Made by a program: the position numbers and the translations under genes. From Tatlockia sp. (lineage in GTDB: Bacteria; Pseudomonadota; Gammaproteobacteria; Legionellales; Legionellaceae): a stretch of 64,000 nt of DNA. A model generated the notes under the pieces. The model saw only the letters and a program-made list of their open reading frames with translations, was not told the origin of the DNA and ran no database searches. Positions 16,632 through 27,093 of the stretch are shown here, in pieces. How positions within the stretch are numbered: the first letter of the stretch is position 1; each line of letters starts with the position of its first letter. The DNA lies in NCBI GenBank assembly GCA_013697955.1, contig JACCVV010000024.1, positions 1 through 64,000 on the forward strand. Direction: 5' to 3'.

Positions 16632-17779
16632 AGTTTCTTTCGCAATATACCGAATTTAATGCCTTACAAGTTGATACTATGTTACGTGCAGTAGTCAACA
16701 ATGATCTATTTCAATTTCTTAAAGGTAATATGGTGATAAGAAAATTTTATGAAAGGATAATTCAAACGCACTATGAAAATATTGATAAAGATTTAACCCA
16801 GAAGGTTACTAACATAATTAATGCTTCTGATTCAACAGATCATTACAGCAACGTTTCAAAGAGGCATGATTATTTTAAAACATATAAGGAAAAGGCGAGG
16901 AAGATTGCAAAGCAAAATTGTATATCAAGGGATGAAGCATTTAAAATTTTAGCGAAGCACGTTAAATGCAAAGACTGGATATACCTTCAGGAGAAACTAG
17001 AATCATCATTGGAAAAATTATTTGCATTTTACCATACCAACCCAAAGCAATTTATTTTTGATGGTTTTAATTCCCTTCAAAGTGAATATCTGTCACTTTT
17101 AAAATATGGCGTTGAGAAAGATAATATAAGACAATTTATTTTAGAGAATTCTTATGTAGATAATCGATTTTCATTGTCAAATGTCTATCTTAGAGGATTA
17201 GATTTTGACTACAGAAAACAAAGAATGTTTTCAAATATAATAGAAAATTGGAATTGGTGTTCAGGAAAAGAAATTAATCTATCCCATGCAGTTTTTGCTT
17301 GTATGGAATTTACTTGGTCTGTATTTATAGATTCAAATTTTGAGTACACTCAATTTTGTTTGCGTTCTGAAGCAACAAAACGCGTTTTGTATCCAAACCA
17401 TTTCCAAGCAGTAGTATTCATAAATTGTAATCTAGCAAATTCAGATTTATCAGAATCATATGCAAGAGATTCTCTATTTTTTAATTGCCAATTTAATAAT
17501 GCTGATTTATCTGGATTAAAAGGATTTATGGCAATTTTTTCTTATTGTAATATGAAAGGAGCTCGTTTTCATAATGCAGGGTTAATGGCTTCAAATTTTG
17601 ATTTTGCAAATTTGACTGAAGCCCAATTTGTAAACACAAATTTGCGTGGAGCTTCTTTACGTTTCGCAGATTTAAAAGGGACTAATTTTTACAATGCTGA
17701 CTTACGTGGTGCAGATTTAACTGGGTGCGTAAATGCTTCATTTGAAGGTGCACTGCTCGATGAAATTGAAATAACATAA
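16604..17779 (+). CDS. Pentapeptide-repeat protein
   Basis: The C-terminal half of this 391-residue protein is a run of pentapeptide repeats (SDLSESYARDSLFFNCQFNN, ADLSGL, KGARFHNAGLMASNF, ANLTEAQF, TNLRGASLRFADLKGTNFYN, ADLRGADLTG), predicted to fold as a right-handed quadrilateral beta-helix. Near residue 90 a helical stretch, YKEKARKIAKQN followed by SRDEAFKILAKHVKCKDWIYL, recalls short domains with the pattern A-LA---G--dW--L, but I cannot name it firmly. AAGGAGA precedes the ATG, which lies inside the end of the repaired PIN-like frame, implying coupled translation. The role is unknown; a partner, scaffold or antitoxin of the nuclease is conceivable. Nothing here indicates a quinolone-resistance (Qnr) protein. 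Confidence 0.82.
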   Translation: MFNSIYKAIEFLSQYTEFNALQVDTMLRAVVNNDLFQFLKGNMVIRKFYERIIQTHYENIDKDLTQKVTNIINASDSTDHYSNVSKRHDYFKTYKEKARKIAKQNCISRDEAFKILAKHVKCKDWIYLQEKLESSLEKLFAFYHTNPKQFIFDGFNSLQSEYLSLLKYGVEKDNIRQFILENSYVDNRFSLSNVYLRGLDFDYRKQRMFSNIIENWNWCSGKEINLSHAVFACMEFTWSVFIDSNFEYTQFCLRSEATKRVLYPNHFQAVVFINCNLANSDLSESYARDSLFFNCQFNNADLSGLKGFMAIFSYCNMKGARFHNAGLMASNFDFANLTEAQFVNTNLRGASLRFADLKGTNFYNADLRGADLTGCVNASFEGALLDEIEIT

Positions 17780-17981
17780 AACATATAAAACGCAGCCTTT
17801 TTAGAGCTTAACTTATACAGGTATCATGTAAGAATAGATGATTAAGTTCCAATATCTAATTAAATGTGAGAATCCCTGCAAATAAACAGGCTTCGAAGAA
17901 GTTTTTGATTTAAAAAAAGAGCCATGCAAGACTTTCGAGGTGATTAAAGTATCAAGTGTAATTGATCTCAAAGGCTTTAAT

Positions 17982-18058
<77 letters not shown>

Positions 18059-18153
18059 GAAAGTGTGCCATTGTAATGGCTTCATCGGGGGATTACCAGA
18101 ATTTTTCTCTATTTCTGCGACCAAATTAAAATTTGTTCGCAGAAAGGGTGGTG

Positions 18154-20025
18154 CTAGCCTTCATCTCCTTCGAGAAAAGAGCGCAGTTTCTCGGATCGGG
18201 ATGGATGTCTTAGTTTGCGCAGCGCTTTTGCTTCAATTTGGCGAATTCGTTCGCGGGTTACGTCGAATTGTTTGCCTACTTCTTCTAAGGTGTGATCCGT
18301 ATTCATTTCGATTCCGAAACGCATTCGCAATACTTTTGCTTCTCTGGGAGTGAGAGTTTCTAATATTTCCAATGTTGCTTCGCGCAGGCCTTCAGCAGTG
18401 GCACGATCAATAGGTGATTCTATATTATTATCTTCGATAAAATCGCCTAAATGGGAGTCGTCGTCATCACCAACCGGAGTTTCCATTGAAATGGGCTCTT
18501 TGGCAATTTTCAATACTTTACGAATTTTATCTTCGCTTAATTCCATTTTTTCAGCTAATTCTTCAGGAGTGGCTTCGCGGCCCGTTTCCTGCAATATCTG
18601 ACGTGAAATGCGATTGAGTTTATTTATTGTTTCAATCATATGTACTGGAATTCGGATAGTTCTAGCTTGATCCGCAATAGATCGAGTAATTGCTTGACGT
18701 ATCCACCAGGTTGCATAGGTTGAAAATTTGTAACCGCGACGGTATTCAAATTTATCAACTGCTTTCATCAAACCGATGTTACCTTCTTGTATCAAATCTA
18801 GGAATTGTAAACCGCGGTTTGTGTATTTTTTGGCTATAGAAATAACGAGACGTAGGTTTGCTTCTACCATTTCTTTTTTAGCACGCCTTGCTTTGGCTTC
18901 TCCAATCGACATTTTTCGGTTAATGTCTTTAATTTCACTAATAATTAAGCCAAATTCCTCTTCAAATGCAGCTAGTCTAGATTGTAAACGTTTGATTTCT
19001 TCACTGTATTCATTAATGCGCACCATATCCAGTTTTTTTGCATTTTTAGAAATTAGATCATCAAGCCATTTTAAATCTGTTTCCTGACCGGGGAAGGTAT
19101 CGATGAAGAGCTTTCTTGGTATACGCGCCTTTTCAATACAAAGCCGCATTATTGAACGCTCAAATTCACGAATATGATTTCTAAGCTGGCGGAAATGTCT
19201 GGTTAGCTTATCAACCTGTCTTGATGTTAATTTTAATTTCAGGAAAGAATCAGACATTATGTCCAACAATTCAATGGTGCCTTTGTGGGTGCGACCATTC
19301 TCTTTCAGTGCTTTCATCGCGTTGTTGAAGTTTTCACGCAGCTCATCGAAGTATATTTTTGCCTGTTCGGGATTTGGACCATCATCAACTTCAACTATAG
19401 CACCCTCACCGCCTTCTTCGTCCTCATCCTCAGCTATAAGAGGCTCTTCTACGGTGACCTCTTGTTGAGATTCGTCCAGCATGGACCCGATGCTTGCAGG
19501 AGGTGCTTCTTCTTCGGAATCAGCGAAGCCGGAGATGATCTCGCTTAAACGCATTTCTTCTGTAGTGACTCTATCGTAATCTTCTAAGACTAATTGGACT
19601 GTTTCAGGATAATAGGCCAACGCTTTAAGAACCTGATAAATTCCTTCTTCAATGCGTTTGGCAATACGGATTTCGCCTTCACGAGTCAGAAGTTCAACGG
19701 TACCCATTTCACGCATGTACATACGTACTGGATCTGTTGTGCGTCCAGTTTCTTTATCAACAGAAGCAAGTACAGCTGCGGCTTCTTCGACGTCCTCAGG
19801 AATTTCTTCAGTATTTCCAAGCAGGGCGAGTTCATCATCACTTGGCGGTAATTCGAATACTTTGATATTCATGCCTTCCAACATGGAAATAATAACGTCA
19901 AAGTGTTCAGTATCGACAATGTTGGGTAACAGGTCGTTAATCTGGGCATAAGTTAGGTAATTCTGTTCCTTACCCAAACTAATCACTTTGGTGATTTGCG
20001 AGCGCTGTTGTTCTTGATCATTCAT
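18154..20025 (-). CDS. rpoD: RNA polymerase primary sigma factor RpoD (sigma-70)
   Basis: The protein has about 623 residues. Region 1.1 ([20 protein letters not shown]), region 1.2 ([20 protein letters not shown]), an acidic non-conserved region ([18 protein letters not shown]), region 2 with the -10-recognition and melting residues ([20 protein letters not shown]), region 3, and region 4 with the -35 helix-turn-helix ([20 protein letters not shown]) are all present. GTG (20037), ATG (20031) and ATG (20025) are candidate starts; I chose the last because [10 protein letters not shown] is the natural start and AAGTG lies about 10 bases upstream. It is the last protein gene of the rpsU-yqeY-dnaG-rpoD operon. 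Confidence 0.97.
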   Translation of the reverse strand: MNDQEQQRSQITKVISLGKEQNYLTYAQINDLLPNIVDTEHFDVIISMLEGMNIKVFELPPSDDELALLGNTEEIPEDVEEAAAVLASVDKETGRTTDPVRMYMREMGTVELLTREGEIRIAKRIEEGIYQVLKALAYYPETVQLVLEDYDRVTTEEMRLSEIISGFADSEEEAPPASIGSMLDESQQEVTVEEPLIAEDEDEEGGEGAIVEVDDGPNPEQAKIYFDELRENFNNAMKALKENGRTHKGTIELLDIMSDSFLKLKLTSRQVDKLTRHFRQLRNHIREFERSIMRLCIEKARIPRKLFIDTFPGQETDLKWLDDLISKNAKKLDMVRINEYSEEIKRLQSRLAAFEEEFGLIISEIKDINRKMSIGEAKARRAKKEMVEANLRLVISIAKKYTNRGLQFLDLIQEGNIGLMKAVDKFEYRRGYKFSTYATWWIRQAITRSIADQARTIRIPVHMIETINKLNRISRQILQETGREATPEELAEKMELSEDKIRKVLKIAKEPISMETPVGDDDDSHLGDFIEDNNIESPIDRATAEGLREATLEILETLTPREAKVLRMRFGIEMNTDHTLEEVGKQFDVTRERIRQIEAKALRKLRHPSRSEKLRSFLEGDEG

Positions 20026-20126
20026 GGTCATAGGCACTTATCAGAAGAAAAGATTAAAAGGTACAAAAAAGGATTTGATTATAAACCCGCCTAAGCAAAG
20101 ATGCCAGTATCTTATACATTAATTTT

Positions 20127-21848
20127 TTACGCAATCTGATGTCTTTGTTTCATCATTTCTTGCAACTTATGGCGTTCGGCAACAGTTAAGCCTTGAACAC
20201 GTGATTTTGCAATAAAATAATTAATTTTATGGTCTATATTTTGCCTTTGCAAAAATAAAATGATGTCGGTAAATTTCTTGGTAAGCTCCTCTTCGGGCTC
20301 CTCGTGCTCCCATCCAGCTAATTTTGCAAGGGGGGAAAAATAGGGTGTTTCGCGCCAGGCCTCAATCAAAGTAGCGGTAGTTGCTCTTGGTGATTCTTCA
20401 ACCTGACGCAATAGTTTTTGCAATAATTCCTGCTCTTTACCGTCAAGTAAATGGCTATTTATCTTTGGTTTACAGTTTTGGTAAATTTCCGGATTTTGGA
20501 TGAGCAGAGCAATTGCTAGCCTGATTGGCGAATTTGTAATCTTTTTTCCGGTTTCTTCCACTTTTTCACCGGGGTTATCGTTAATGATTTGAATAATTCG
20601 GTAGTTTTCAATTCGAGTCATTCGGGATAACTCATTGTATAGAATTTCTTTATAAGGACCTTCCTGCATTTTAAGAAGGTAAGGCTTCGCAGCATTTATT
20701 AGCTGACTTTTCCCAGCCACACTAAAGGTATCTATCCCATTTGAAATCGTATCTAAAAAAAATCGATTAAGAGGTGTTGCACCTTTCATGCGCATTTTAA
20801 ATTGCTCACTGCCTTCTGCTCTTACCAGATTATCTGGATCATAGCCTTCAGGCAAGAATATAAAACTTGCGTCCAGTCCTTGATTCAATTCATGCAAGCA
20901 GCTTTCAAGAGCCCGCCAAGCTGCTTGTCTTCCTGCCGAATCGCCGTCGAAGCAGAAAATCAGTTGTTTGCTATGTTTTGCTAATAACTGAATATGGTAA
21001 GAGCTAGTTGCCGTACCCAAAGCAGCCACTGCGTTGGTGATCCCATGCTGAGCTAAGGCAATCACATCCATATAGCCTTCAACAATAATAATATCGCTGA
21101 TAACTTTTTGTTGTTCCAAAATTTGATGCAGACCGTAGAGTTCTCGGCTTTTTTGGAAAATTGGAGTTTCAGGTGAATTTAGATACTTGGGTTTTTGGTC
21201 ATTATCGATAACCCTACCTCCAAAACCGATAATTCGACCGTGACGATCATGAATAGGAAACATTATTCGATTGCGGTAGCGGTCATAGGTTTTGCCGTCG
21301 TCTTTTTGAATGAGCATTCCAGTTGCTATCAACTCACTCTTATTAGACTTAAATTTGGTTTCCAGAGTTTGCCAACCTGGCGATGCATACCCTAATTGAT
21401 ACAATTTTGCGACTCTTCCGCTAAGTCCTCGTTGTCGTAAATAATCTATTGCCTGTCCATCAGTTTTTAAGGTTTGTTGATAAAATTTGCTAACCGTACT
21501 AAGCAATTGATACAAACTCACTGACTGCTGATTTTTTTCAGATCGCCCATCTCTTGGAACCTGCATACCTAGTCTTGCAGCCAAGGTTTCAACTGCATCG
21601 GTAAACCCTTGGTTTAAATAACCCATTACGAAGCTGATTGCATTGCCACTTACACCGCAACCAAAGCAATGATAAAACTGTTTTTTTGCGACAACATTAA
21701 AAGAGGGGGTTTTTTCACTATGAAAAGGACAACAGGCAGTAAAGCTTGTGCCGCTCTTTTTTAGCGGGACATAACAATCAATTAACTCAACAAGATCTGT
21801 ACGATTCAGCAGCTCGTCTAAAAAGGATTGTGGAATTAAACCTGACAT
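20127..21848 (-). CDS. dnaG: DNA primase DnaG
   Basis: DnaG makes RNA primers at the replication fork with the replicative helicase. The 573-residue protein has the N-terminal CHC2 zinc domain (CCPFHSEKTPSF...YHCFGCG), the catalytic TOPRIM domain with VEGYMDVIAL and FCFDGDSAGRQAA, and a C-terminal helicase-binding part. The ATG for MSGLIPQSF was chosen, preceded by GGTG; an upstream in-frame ATG adds five residues. It lies between yqeY and rpoD in the macromolecular synthesis operon. Confidence 0.97.
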   Translation of the reverse strand: MSGLIPQSFLDELLNRTDLVELIDCYVPLKKSGTSFTACCPFHSEKTPSFNVVAKKQFYHCFGCGVSGNAISFVMGYLNQGFTDAVETLAARLGMQVPRDGRSEKNQQSVSLYQLLSTVSKFYQQTLKTDGQAIDYLRQRGLSGRVAKLYQLGYASPGWQTLETKFKSNKSELIATGMLIQKDDGKTYDRYRNRIMFPIHDRHGRIIGFGGRVIDNDQKPKYLNSPETPIFQKSRELYGLHQILEQQKVISDIIIVEGYMDVIALAQHGITNAVAALGTATSSYHIQLLAKHSKQLIFCFDGDSAGRQAAWRALESCLHELNQGLDASFIFLPEGYDPDNLVRAEGSEQFKMRMKGATPLNRFFLDTISNGIDTFSVAGKSQLINAAKPYLLKMQEGPYKEILYNELSRMTRIENYRIIQIINDNPGEKVEETGKKITNSPIRLAIALLIQNPEIYQNCKPKINSHLLDGKEQELLQKLLRQVEESPRATTATLIEAWRETPYFSPLAKLAGWEHEEPEEELTKKFTDIILFLQRQNIDHKINYFIAKSRVQGLTVAERHKLQEMMKQRHQIA

Positions 21849-22088
21849 ATAGGCACCGTGCATGTATAAGGTACAGGATTTAGCATCTTATTTTGCCTCG
21901 TGCGGGACAATATTGATATTGCTCTGCTGAGAACAATAAAAGTAGCGGCTTTTAACCTAAGCCAACCTAGGATCACATGCTGCGCATGAATGACAAAATT
22001 TTAGCTAATTTATAGTATCGAGCACAGTGCTTATTTGATCTCGATTCGGCTAAAGATCAATTAATACCTGGATATAAATATTGAAAAA

Positions 22089-22532
22089 CTAGCTTAATCT
22101 GGCCTTTATTAATGCAGAAACTTTGGTCATATCAGCTCTACCTTGAAGCTTTGGCTTTAATATGGCCATAACTTTGCCCATGTCACTCATCTTTGTTGCA
22201 CCCACTTCATTAATTGCTTTGGAAATATGGGTTTCAACTTCTACATCTGTTAATGGATCGGGTAGGTAGTGGGTAATTATATCTAACTCAAATTGCTCTT
22301 GATCCACCAAGTCGGTGCGTCCAGCAGCTTGAAATTGGCTAATTGATTCTTTGCGTTGTTTGCTGAGCTTGTCAAGAATAACAAGCATGCGTTCTTCATC
22401 AACTTCTATTCGTTCATCGACTTCTATTTGCTTGACTGCAGCGGTAATTAATCGCAGTGCGTCCAGTTTTTTTTGGTCTCTGGCACGCATTGCGTCTTTT
22501 AAATCGTTAGAAATGCAGTCTTTAATAGTCAT
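22089..22532 (-). CDS. yqeY: GatB/YqeY domain protein
   Basis: The 147-residue protein has the YqeY pattern: LKDAMRARDQKKLDALRLI, the central RKESISQFQAAGRTDLVDQE, and the C-terminal MGKVMAILKPKLQGRADMT...VSALIKARL. This last part is the tRNA-binding tail domain also found at the C-terminus of GatB. A role in tRNA-dependent amidation is suspected but unproven. It starts 2 bases after the rpsU stop, so translation is coupled. This rpsU-yqeY-dnaG-rpoD order is common in gammaproteobacteria. Confidence 0.95.
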   Translation of the reverse strand: MTIKDCISNDLKDAMRARDQKKLDALRLITAAVKQIEVDERIEVDEERMLVILDKLSKQRKESISQFQAAGRTDLVDQEQFELDIITHYLPDPLTDVEVETHISKAINEVGATKMSDMGKVMAILKPKLQGRADMTKVSALIKARLS

Positions 22533-22534
22533 GA

Positions 22535-22762
22535 TTATTTGCGTCTGTGCTTAAGAGTCCGACGGCTTGAGGTATCACGAGAAATCTTTTTTAAATGGCG
22601 TTTTATTGCAGCAGCTTGTTTGCGCTTGCGTTCAGCAGTTGGCTTTTCATAAAACTCGCGACGACGTAATTCTGTTAAAATACCTGCTTTTTCGCAGGAG
22701 CGTTTGAAACGGCGTAGTGCGTATTCAGGGTTCTCTCCCTCTTTCACACGAACAGTGGGCAT
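22535..22762 (-). CDS. rpsU: 30S ribosomal protein S21
   Basis: The 75-residue basic protein starts [20 protein letters not shown] and contains the S21 signature [20 protein letters not shown] and a very basic C-terminus. It is the first gene of the macromolecular synthesis operon and is divergent from tsaD, so a promoter should lie in 22763-22907. Confidence 0.97.
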   Translation of the reverse strand: MPTVRVKEGENPEYALRRFKRSCEKAGILTELRRREFYEKPTAERKRKQAAAIKRHLKKISRDTSSRRTLKHRRK

Positions 22763-22907
22763 TAATTTTCCTCTGGTTTAATTGAAAACAATAAAGTTGG
22801 CAATTCTAGTGCCAGTTATAGCTGTCGTCAAGTTTATTTAGGTGAAAGGCCAATTTTTTTGTCATTTTTAGGGTTATAATCACTTAATTTTAACGACAGG
22901 TTTAAAT

Positions 22908-23921
22908 ATGCGTGTTTTAGGAATTGAGTCCTCTTGTGATGAAACTGGGATTGCAATTTATGATTCTGATAAGGGTATAGTTGCCCATGCGCTTCATTCG
23001 CAAATTGAATTGCATAGACAATATGGCGGAGTTGTTCCTGAGTTGGCATCTCGTGATCATGTGAAGTATTTAATTCCTCTAGTAGATAATGCTTTGCAAC
23101 AGGCAAATCTTAAAAAGACTGAAGTGGATGCAATTGCTTATACCGCAGGGCCTGGTTTAATTGGTGCATTATTGACGGGTGCCTGTTTTGCTAAAAGTTT
23201 GGCCTTAGGCCTCAATAAACCTGCCTTGGCAATACATCATTTAGAAGCTCATTTGCTCGCGGCAAAACTGGATTCTCCTCAACTTCAATTTCCTTTCCTT
23301 GTTTTGTTAGTTTCGGGCGGCCACACGCAATTGATTGAAGCGCGCGATTTAGGTGTTTATGAATTGCTAGGTGATACATTAGATGATGCAGTTGGCGAAG
23401 CCTTTGATAAAACGGCTAAATTGATGGGTTTACCTTATCCTGGAGGAGCAATTCTTGCGAACCTTGCAGAAAATGAGTTAGAAGAGTCTGAAAAATTTCT
23501 GCCTTTTCCAAGACCTATGACGGATCGACCTGGTTTGGATTTCAGTTTTAGTGGCCTTAAAACCCATGCACTTATGGCATGGAATAATAGTGTAAAAAAT
23601 GAAAAAACAAAAATAGCCATTGCTCAAAGTTTTCAGCAAGCCGTAGTGGATACTTTGGTAATTAAATGCAAACGTGCCTTAAAACAAACTGCAAATTATC
23701 GTTTAGTTGTTGCTGGAGGGGTGGGCGCAAACCAGAAATTGCGCAGCGCATTGACCACCATAATGAAGGATTTAAATGGGGACGTTTATTTCCCAAGACC
23801 GGAATATTGCACAGACAATGGCGCCATGGTTGCTTATGCTGGTTACCTGCACTTGCAAAAAGGGTTGAAAGATAATAGTACGGCTATTGAGGTGAAGGCG
23901 CGTTGGCCCTTGGCTAATTAA
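22908..23921 (+). CDS. tsaD: tRNA threonylcarbamoyladenosine (t6A) transferase TsaD
   Basis: TsaD, with TsaB and TsaE, transfers threonylcarbamoyl from its adenylate to A37 of ANN-decoding tRNAs. The 337-residue protein has the ASKHA nucleotide-binding start [15 protein letters not shown], the metal-binding HxxxH (HHLEAHLLA), [10 protein letters not shown], and the distal [10 protein letters not shown]...[13 protein letters not shown]. It is divergent from rpsU, a conserved arrangement. The stop overlaps the convergent plsY stop by four bases. The enzyme supplying its substrate (Sua5 type) is encoded at 32863-33816. Confidence 0.97.
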   Translation: MRVLGIESSCDETGIAIYDSDKGIVAHALHSQIELHRQYGGVVPELASRDHVKYLIPLVDNALQQANLKKTEVDAIAYTAGPGLIGALLTGACFAKSLALGLNKPALAIHHLEAHLLAAKLDSPQLQFPFLVLLVSGGHTQLIEARDLGVYELLGDTLDDAVGEAFDKTAKLMGLPYPGGAILANLAENELEESEKFLPFPRPMTDRPGLDFSFSGLKTHALMAWNNSVKNEKTKIAIAQSFQQAVVDTLVIKCKRALKQTANYRLVVAGGVGANQKLRSALTTIMKDLNGDVYFPRPEYCTDNGAMVAYAGYLHLQKGLKDNSTAIEVKARWPLAN

Positions 23922-24643
23922 TTATCATCAGGTTTTTTTCTAGTATCAAGGGTATCTGCCTTATCAAGGCTATGATCTTCATCAGCCTGAATTTGTTCCT
24001 CTTCCGAAGTTTCGTTAAGGACAGCGCTCATTTCTTCTTTAAGACTATTAGAAAACCTGACTTTTGGCTCTTCGCCATCAATTAAACGCGTTATATTGCT
24101 TCGATGCTGATAAAGAACAAACAAGGCAACAAAGAAAAGTGGCGTAAAAACATCCAGTCTATTAAAGGTAAAAAGGGCAAAAATTGGGGAAAGACCGATT
24201 GAAATTATTGATGCTAAAGAAGCATAACGCGTGAAATTTGCTATTAGTAGCCAACTTGCAATGACCATTGCACCGAGAATAATATTCAATCCTAATAAAG
24301 CGCCAATGGCCGTAGCCACACCCTTGCCGCCGCGAAAATTAAAGAAAATCGGATACATATGACCCATAACCGCGGCTAGGCAGGTGAAACCAGCAATAAC
24401 AGGCCCAGCTCCAAGTGCCTTTGCAAGAACTACTGGAATTAAACCTTTTAGCATATCGCCTATCAATACGATTATTGCGTATTTCTTTCCGGCCAAACGC
24501 AAGACATTGGTTGCGCCAGGGTTTTGAGAACCTTCAACACGGGGATCCGGGAGCGAAAAAAGTCTGCTGACTACGACAGCTGAGCATATTGAACCTAGTA
24601 AATAACCAATGGTTACAACAAAAATGAATAAAAGAATGGTCAT
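23918..24643 (-). CDS. plsY: Glycerol-3-phosphate acyltransferase PlsY
   Basis: PlsY acylates sn-glycerol 3-phosphate from acyl-phosphate in the inner membrane, the first step of phospholipid synthesis. The 241-residue protein has several membrane helices, the motifs [11 protein letters not shown] and [12 protein letters not shown], and a distal [17 protein letters not shown]. Its acidic cytosolic tail after about residue 200 ([15 protein letters not shown]...) is longer than usual for the family. The start is the ATG for MTILLF with GGAG six bases upstream. It is convergent with tsaD, stop codons overlapping. Confidence 0.95.
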   Translation of the reverse strand: MTILLFIFVVTIGYLLGSICSAVVVSRLFSLPDPRVEGSQNPGATNVLRLAGKKYAIIVLIGDMLKGLIPVVLAKALGAGPVIAGFTCLAAVMGHMYPIFFNFRGGKGVATAIGALLGLNIILGAMVIASWLLIANFTRYASLASIISIGLSPIFALFTFNRLDVFTPLFFVALFVLYQHRSNITRLIDGEEPKVRFSNSLKEEMSAVLNETSEEEQIQADEDHSLDKADTLDTRKKPDDN

Positions 24644-24716
24644 CCAAGCTCCGAGCAAAATAATTCACATTATTCAGGAAAGTCATAGACTTGTGAAGGG
24701 AAAAGAAAAGTTATTC

Positions 24717-25847
24717 CTAATCCGTTAAAAACAAAGCTTGTAAATTATTAGTATAACGACGACCCAACTCAGTAATTTGCCAGGAAGATTCGAACATTTT
24801 AATTAATCCAAGCGCTGCCGATTTGTTTAATAAGGGTTTTAATTTCGAAAAAGAAAGGCCTGTCCGTTCTTCAAATAGATTATTGGCAATTTCTTGCTCC
24901 AGGCGAGTGGCATTTAGCATAAATTCAAATAACAAGGAATCAGAGGAAATTTGCTCTTTTTCTGCCAGAAATTCTTTGTCTGGATTTAAATATTCACCTG
25001 GTTGACGTTGTTTGCGTGTGCGGTAAACCTGGGATCGATTGGTGATTTTGCCATGCGCTCCGGCACCGATACCGTAATAATCGCCAAAGAGCCAATAATT
25101 GAGATTATGCTGTGCTTCTTTTCCTGTTTTACAATAGGCAGAAATTTCGTAACGTTGATAGCCTTGATCCTTCAAAAATCTAAAACCTCGCTCTTCTAAC
25201 TCAAAAGTTTCATCTTCATGAGGTAAGGTGGGGCGTTGCTTATAGAAAATCGTATTCGGTTCAATGGTTAATTGATACCAGGATAAATGTTCTGGTTGAT
25301 GGTCTAACCCTTTCATTAGGTCTTCCAATCCCTGCTCAAAGGATTGGCCAGGAAGGCTATGCATCAGATCAATATTAATATTATCAAAGCCAGCCTTCCT
25401 TGCGGTGGCAATTGACTGATGCGCTTGCTTGTCATCATGAATTCGGCCTAAGGCTTTTAGATGTACAGGGTTAAAACTTTGTATGCCCAGGGATAACCGA
25501 TTGATGCCTAGTTTGCGATAATCATTAAAGCGTTGTTGCTCCACCGTACCGGGATTTGCCTCTAAGGTAATTTCAATTTCATTAGCAAAAGGAACCAGAA
25601 GTTGTAATTGTTTAAACAAGGATTCATAAGCCGCTGCAGAAAATAAACTGGGTGTGCCGCCGCCAATAAAAATGCTGCTTATCTCTTGAGCAGGAAAATG
25701 GTCTAAATCCGATTTAAAGTCCTTTAACAAAGCCTTGATATACTTTTCTTCAGGTAAAGAATCCGGACTTTTGTGAGAGTTGAAATCACAATAGGGACAT
25801 TTACGGATACACCAGGGAATATGAATATATAAGGATCTAGGCAACAT
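24717..25847 (-). CDS. hemW: Heme chaperone HemW (radical SAM)
   Basis: The 376-residue protein has the N-terminal [4Fe-4S]/SAM motif CIRKCPYCDF (CX3CX2C), preceded by SLYIHIPWC, and IFIGGGTPSLF, then the HemN-type C-terminal domain. HemW (formerly called HemN-like) binds and delivers heme. The CX3CX2C form without an extra N-terminal extension separates it from true coproporphyrinogen dehydrogenase HemN. It may be cotranscribed with plsY, 73 bases downstream. Confidence 0.93.
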   Translation of the reverse strand: MLPRSLYIHIPWCIRKCPYCDFNSHKSPDSLPEEKYIKALLKDFKSDLDHFPAQEISSIFIGGGTPSLFSAAAYESLFKQLQLLVPFANEIEITLEANPGTVEQQRFNDYRKLGINRLSLGIQSFNPVHLKALGRIHDDKQAHQSIATARKAGFDNINIDLMHSLPGQSFEQGLEDLMKGLDHQPEHLSWYQLTIEPNTIFYKQRPTLPHEDETFELEERGFRFLKDQGYQRYEISAYCKTGKEAQHNLNYWLFGDYYGIGAGAHGKITNRSQVYRTRKQRQPGEYLNPDKEFLAEKEQISSDSLLFEFMLNATRLEQEIANNLFEERTGLSFSKLKPLLNKSAALGLIKMFESSWQITELGRRYTNNLQALFLTD

Positions 25848-25994
25848 TGTTTAATCAGGCTAGCTTGTTCAGGAGTGCAATAGTATCATAATCAGCTTTC
25901 GTATTGAGTAATTTGAGGTGAAGATTAATAACGCCTTGGAAAGTGAAGTGGCGCTGTTTGCTAAAAGAGCTGCTAGTACGCATTGATTTTTCAG

Positions 25995-26022
25995 AAGCGC
26001 GCCCAATTACTGCGCTTTTTTT
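25995..26022 (+). terminator. Rho-independent terminator upstream of mdh
   Basis: AAGCGC (25995-26000) pairs with GCGCTT (26012-26017) and is followed by seven Ts. It is oriented on the plus strand, yet the gene to its left (hemW) is on the minus strand. It must therefore end a short plus-strand transcript starting in 25850-25990, or act as an attenuator in the mdh leader. Confidence 0.6.
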
Positions 26023-26053
26023 CGGTAACAATGGTTAAAAAAGGAAGTAGATA

Positions 26054-27046
26054 ATGAATAAATTAGTAAGAGTAGCTGTAACAGGTGCTGCTGGACAAAT
26101 TGGTTACGCCCTGTTGTTTAGAATAGCCTCAGGCCAAATGTTTGGTCCAGATACTGATGTCGAATTGCAATTACTCGAATTGGAGCAGGCTTTACCTTCT
26201 CTTGAAGGCGTGGCAATGGAGCTTGATGATTGCGCCTTTCCCTTGTTGAAAAAAATTGTTTGTACTTCCGATGTTAATCAAGCAATGGATCGAGTGAATT
26301 GGGCTCTCCTAGTCGGCTCAGTACCACGTAAACAAGGTATGGAGCGTTCAGATTTATTAAAAATAAACGGTGGAATATTCACTCAGCAAGGAAGGGCTAT
26401 TTCCGATAATGCTGCTGATGATGTCCGTGTATTTGTGGTTGGAAATCCTTGCAACACAAATTGTTTAATCGCAATGAACAATGCGAAAGATGTTCCTAAT
26501 GATCGGTTTTATGCCATGACTACTTTAGACGAATTAAGAGCACGCACTCAACTTGCCAAGAAGGCTGGCGTTGATATTACTAAAGTGAGTCAAATGACTA
26601 TCTGGGGTAATCATTCTGCCACTCAGTATCCTGATTTTTATAATGCTAAAATCAATGGTTTTTCTGCTGCTACAGTAATTGATGATGAGAATTGGTTGAA
26701 AAATGATTTTGTATCCATTATTCAACAACGCGGTGCTGCAATTTTGAAAGCGCGCGGGTCTTCTTCTGCAGCTTCTGCAGCAAATGCCATCGTTCATGGG
26801 GTGAATAATTTAATTACTGATACACCAGCAATGGAATCATTTTCTATGTGTTTGAGTTCAAATGGGCAATATGGTGTCGACGAGGGCTTAATATTTTCTT
26901 ACCCTTGCCGTCTTGAACACAACAATCTTCGGGTTATAGAAGATTTAAAATTTAATGATTATAGCAATGAAAAATTTACACTGACCTTAAACGAATTAAG
27001 GCAAGAGCGGGATGCAGTTAAAGAAATGAGTTTGCTGGACGCTTAA
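26054..27046 (+). CDS. mdh: Malate dehydrogenase (NAD)
   Basis: The TCA-cycle enzyme oxidises malate to oxaloacetate. The 330-residue protein has the Rossmann loop [11 protein letters not shown] near residue 10, substrate Arg in [25 protein letters not shown], and the catalytic His in [12 protein letters not shown]. This is the cytosolic-type, roughly 330-residue MDH. GGAAG precedes the ATG. It is a single gene with a clear terminator. Confidence 0.96.
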   Translation: MNKLVRVAVTGAAGQIGYALLFRIASGQMFGPDTDVELQLLELEQALPSLEGVAMELDDCAFPLLKKIVCTSDVNQAMDRVNWALLVGSVPRKQGMERSDLLKINGGIFTQQGRAISDNAADDVRVFVVGNPCNTNCLIAMNNAKDVPNDRFYAMTTLDELRARTQLAKKAGVDITKVSQMTIWGNHSATQYPDFYNAKINGFSAATVIDDENWLKNDFVSIIQQRGAAILKARGSSSAASAANAIVHGVNNLITDTPAMESFSMCLSSNGQYGVDEGLIFSYPCRLEHNNLRVIEDLKFNDYSNEKFTLTLNELRQERDAVKEMSLLDA

Positions 27047-27058
27047 AAGAGTAAACCT

Positions 27059-27093
27059 TATAAAGTGGCAAAATTCTTTTTGGCCACTTTATA
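27059..27093. terminator. Bidirectional hairpin terminator
   Basis: TATAAAGTGGC (27059-27069) pairs perfectly with GCCACTTTATA (27083-27093), with a T-rich loop. It separates mdh from the convergent secreted-protein gene and overlaps that gene's stop. Confidence 0.75.

Noticed and set aside
16604-17779. Qnr-type quinolone-resistance protein
   Set aside because: Pentapeptide repeats alone do not indicate Qnr; the long unrelated N-terminal half and the coupling to a PIN-like gene argue against it.
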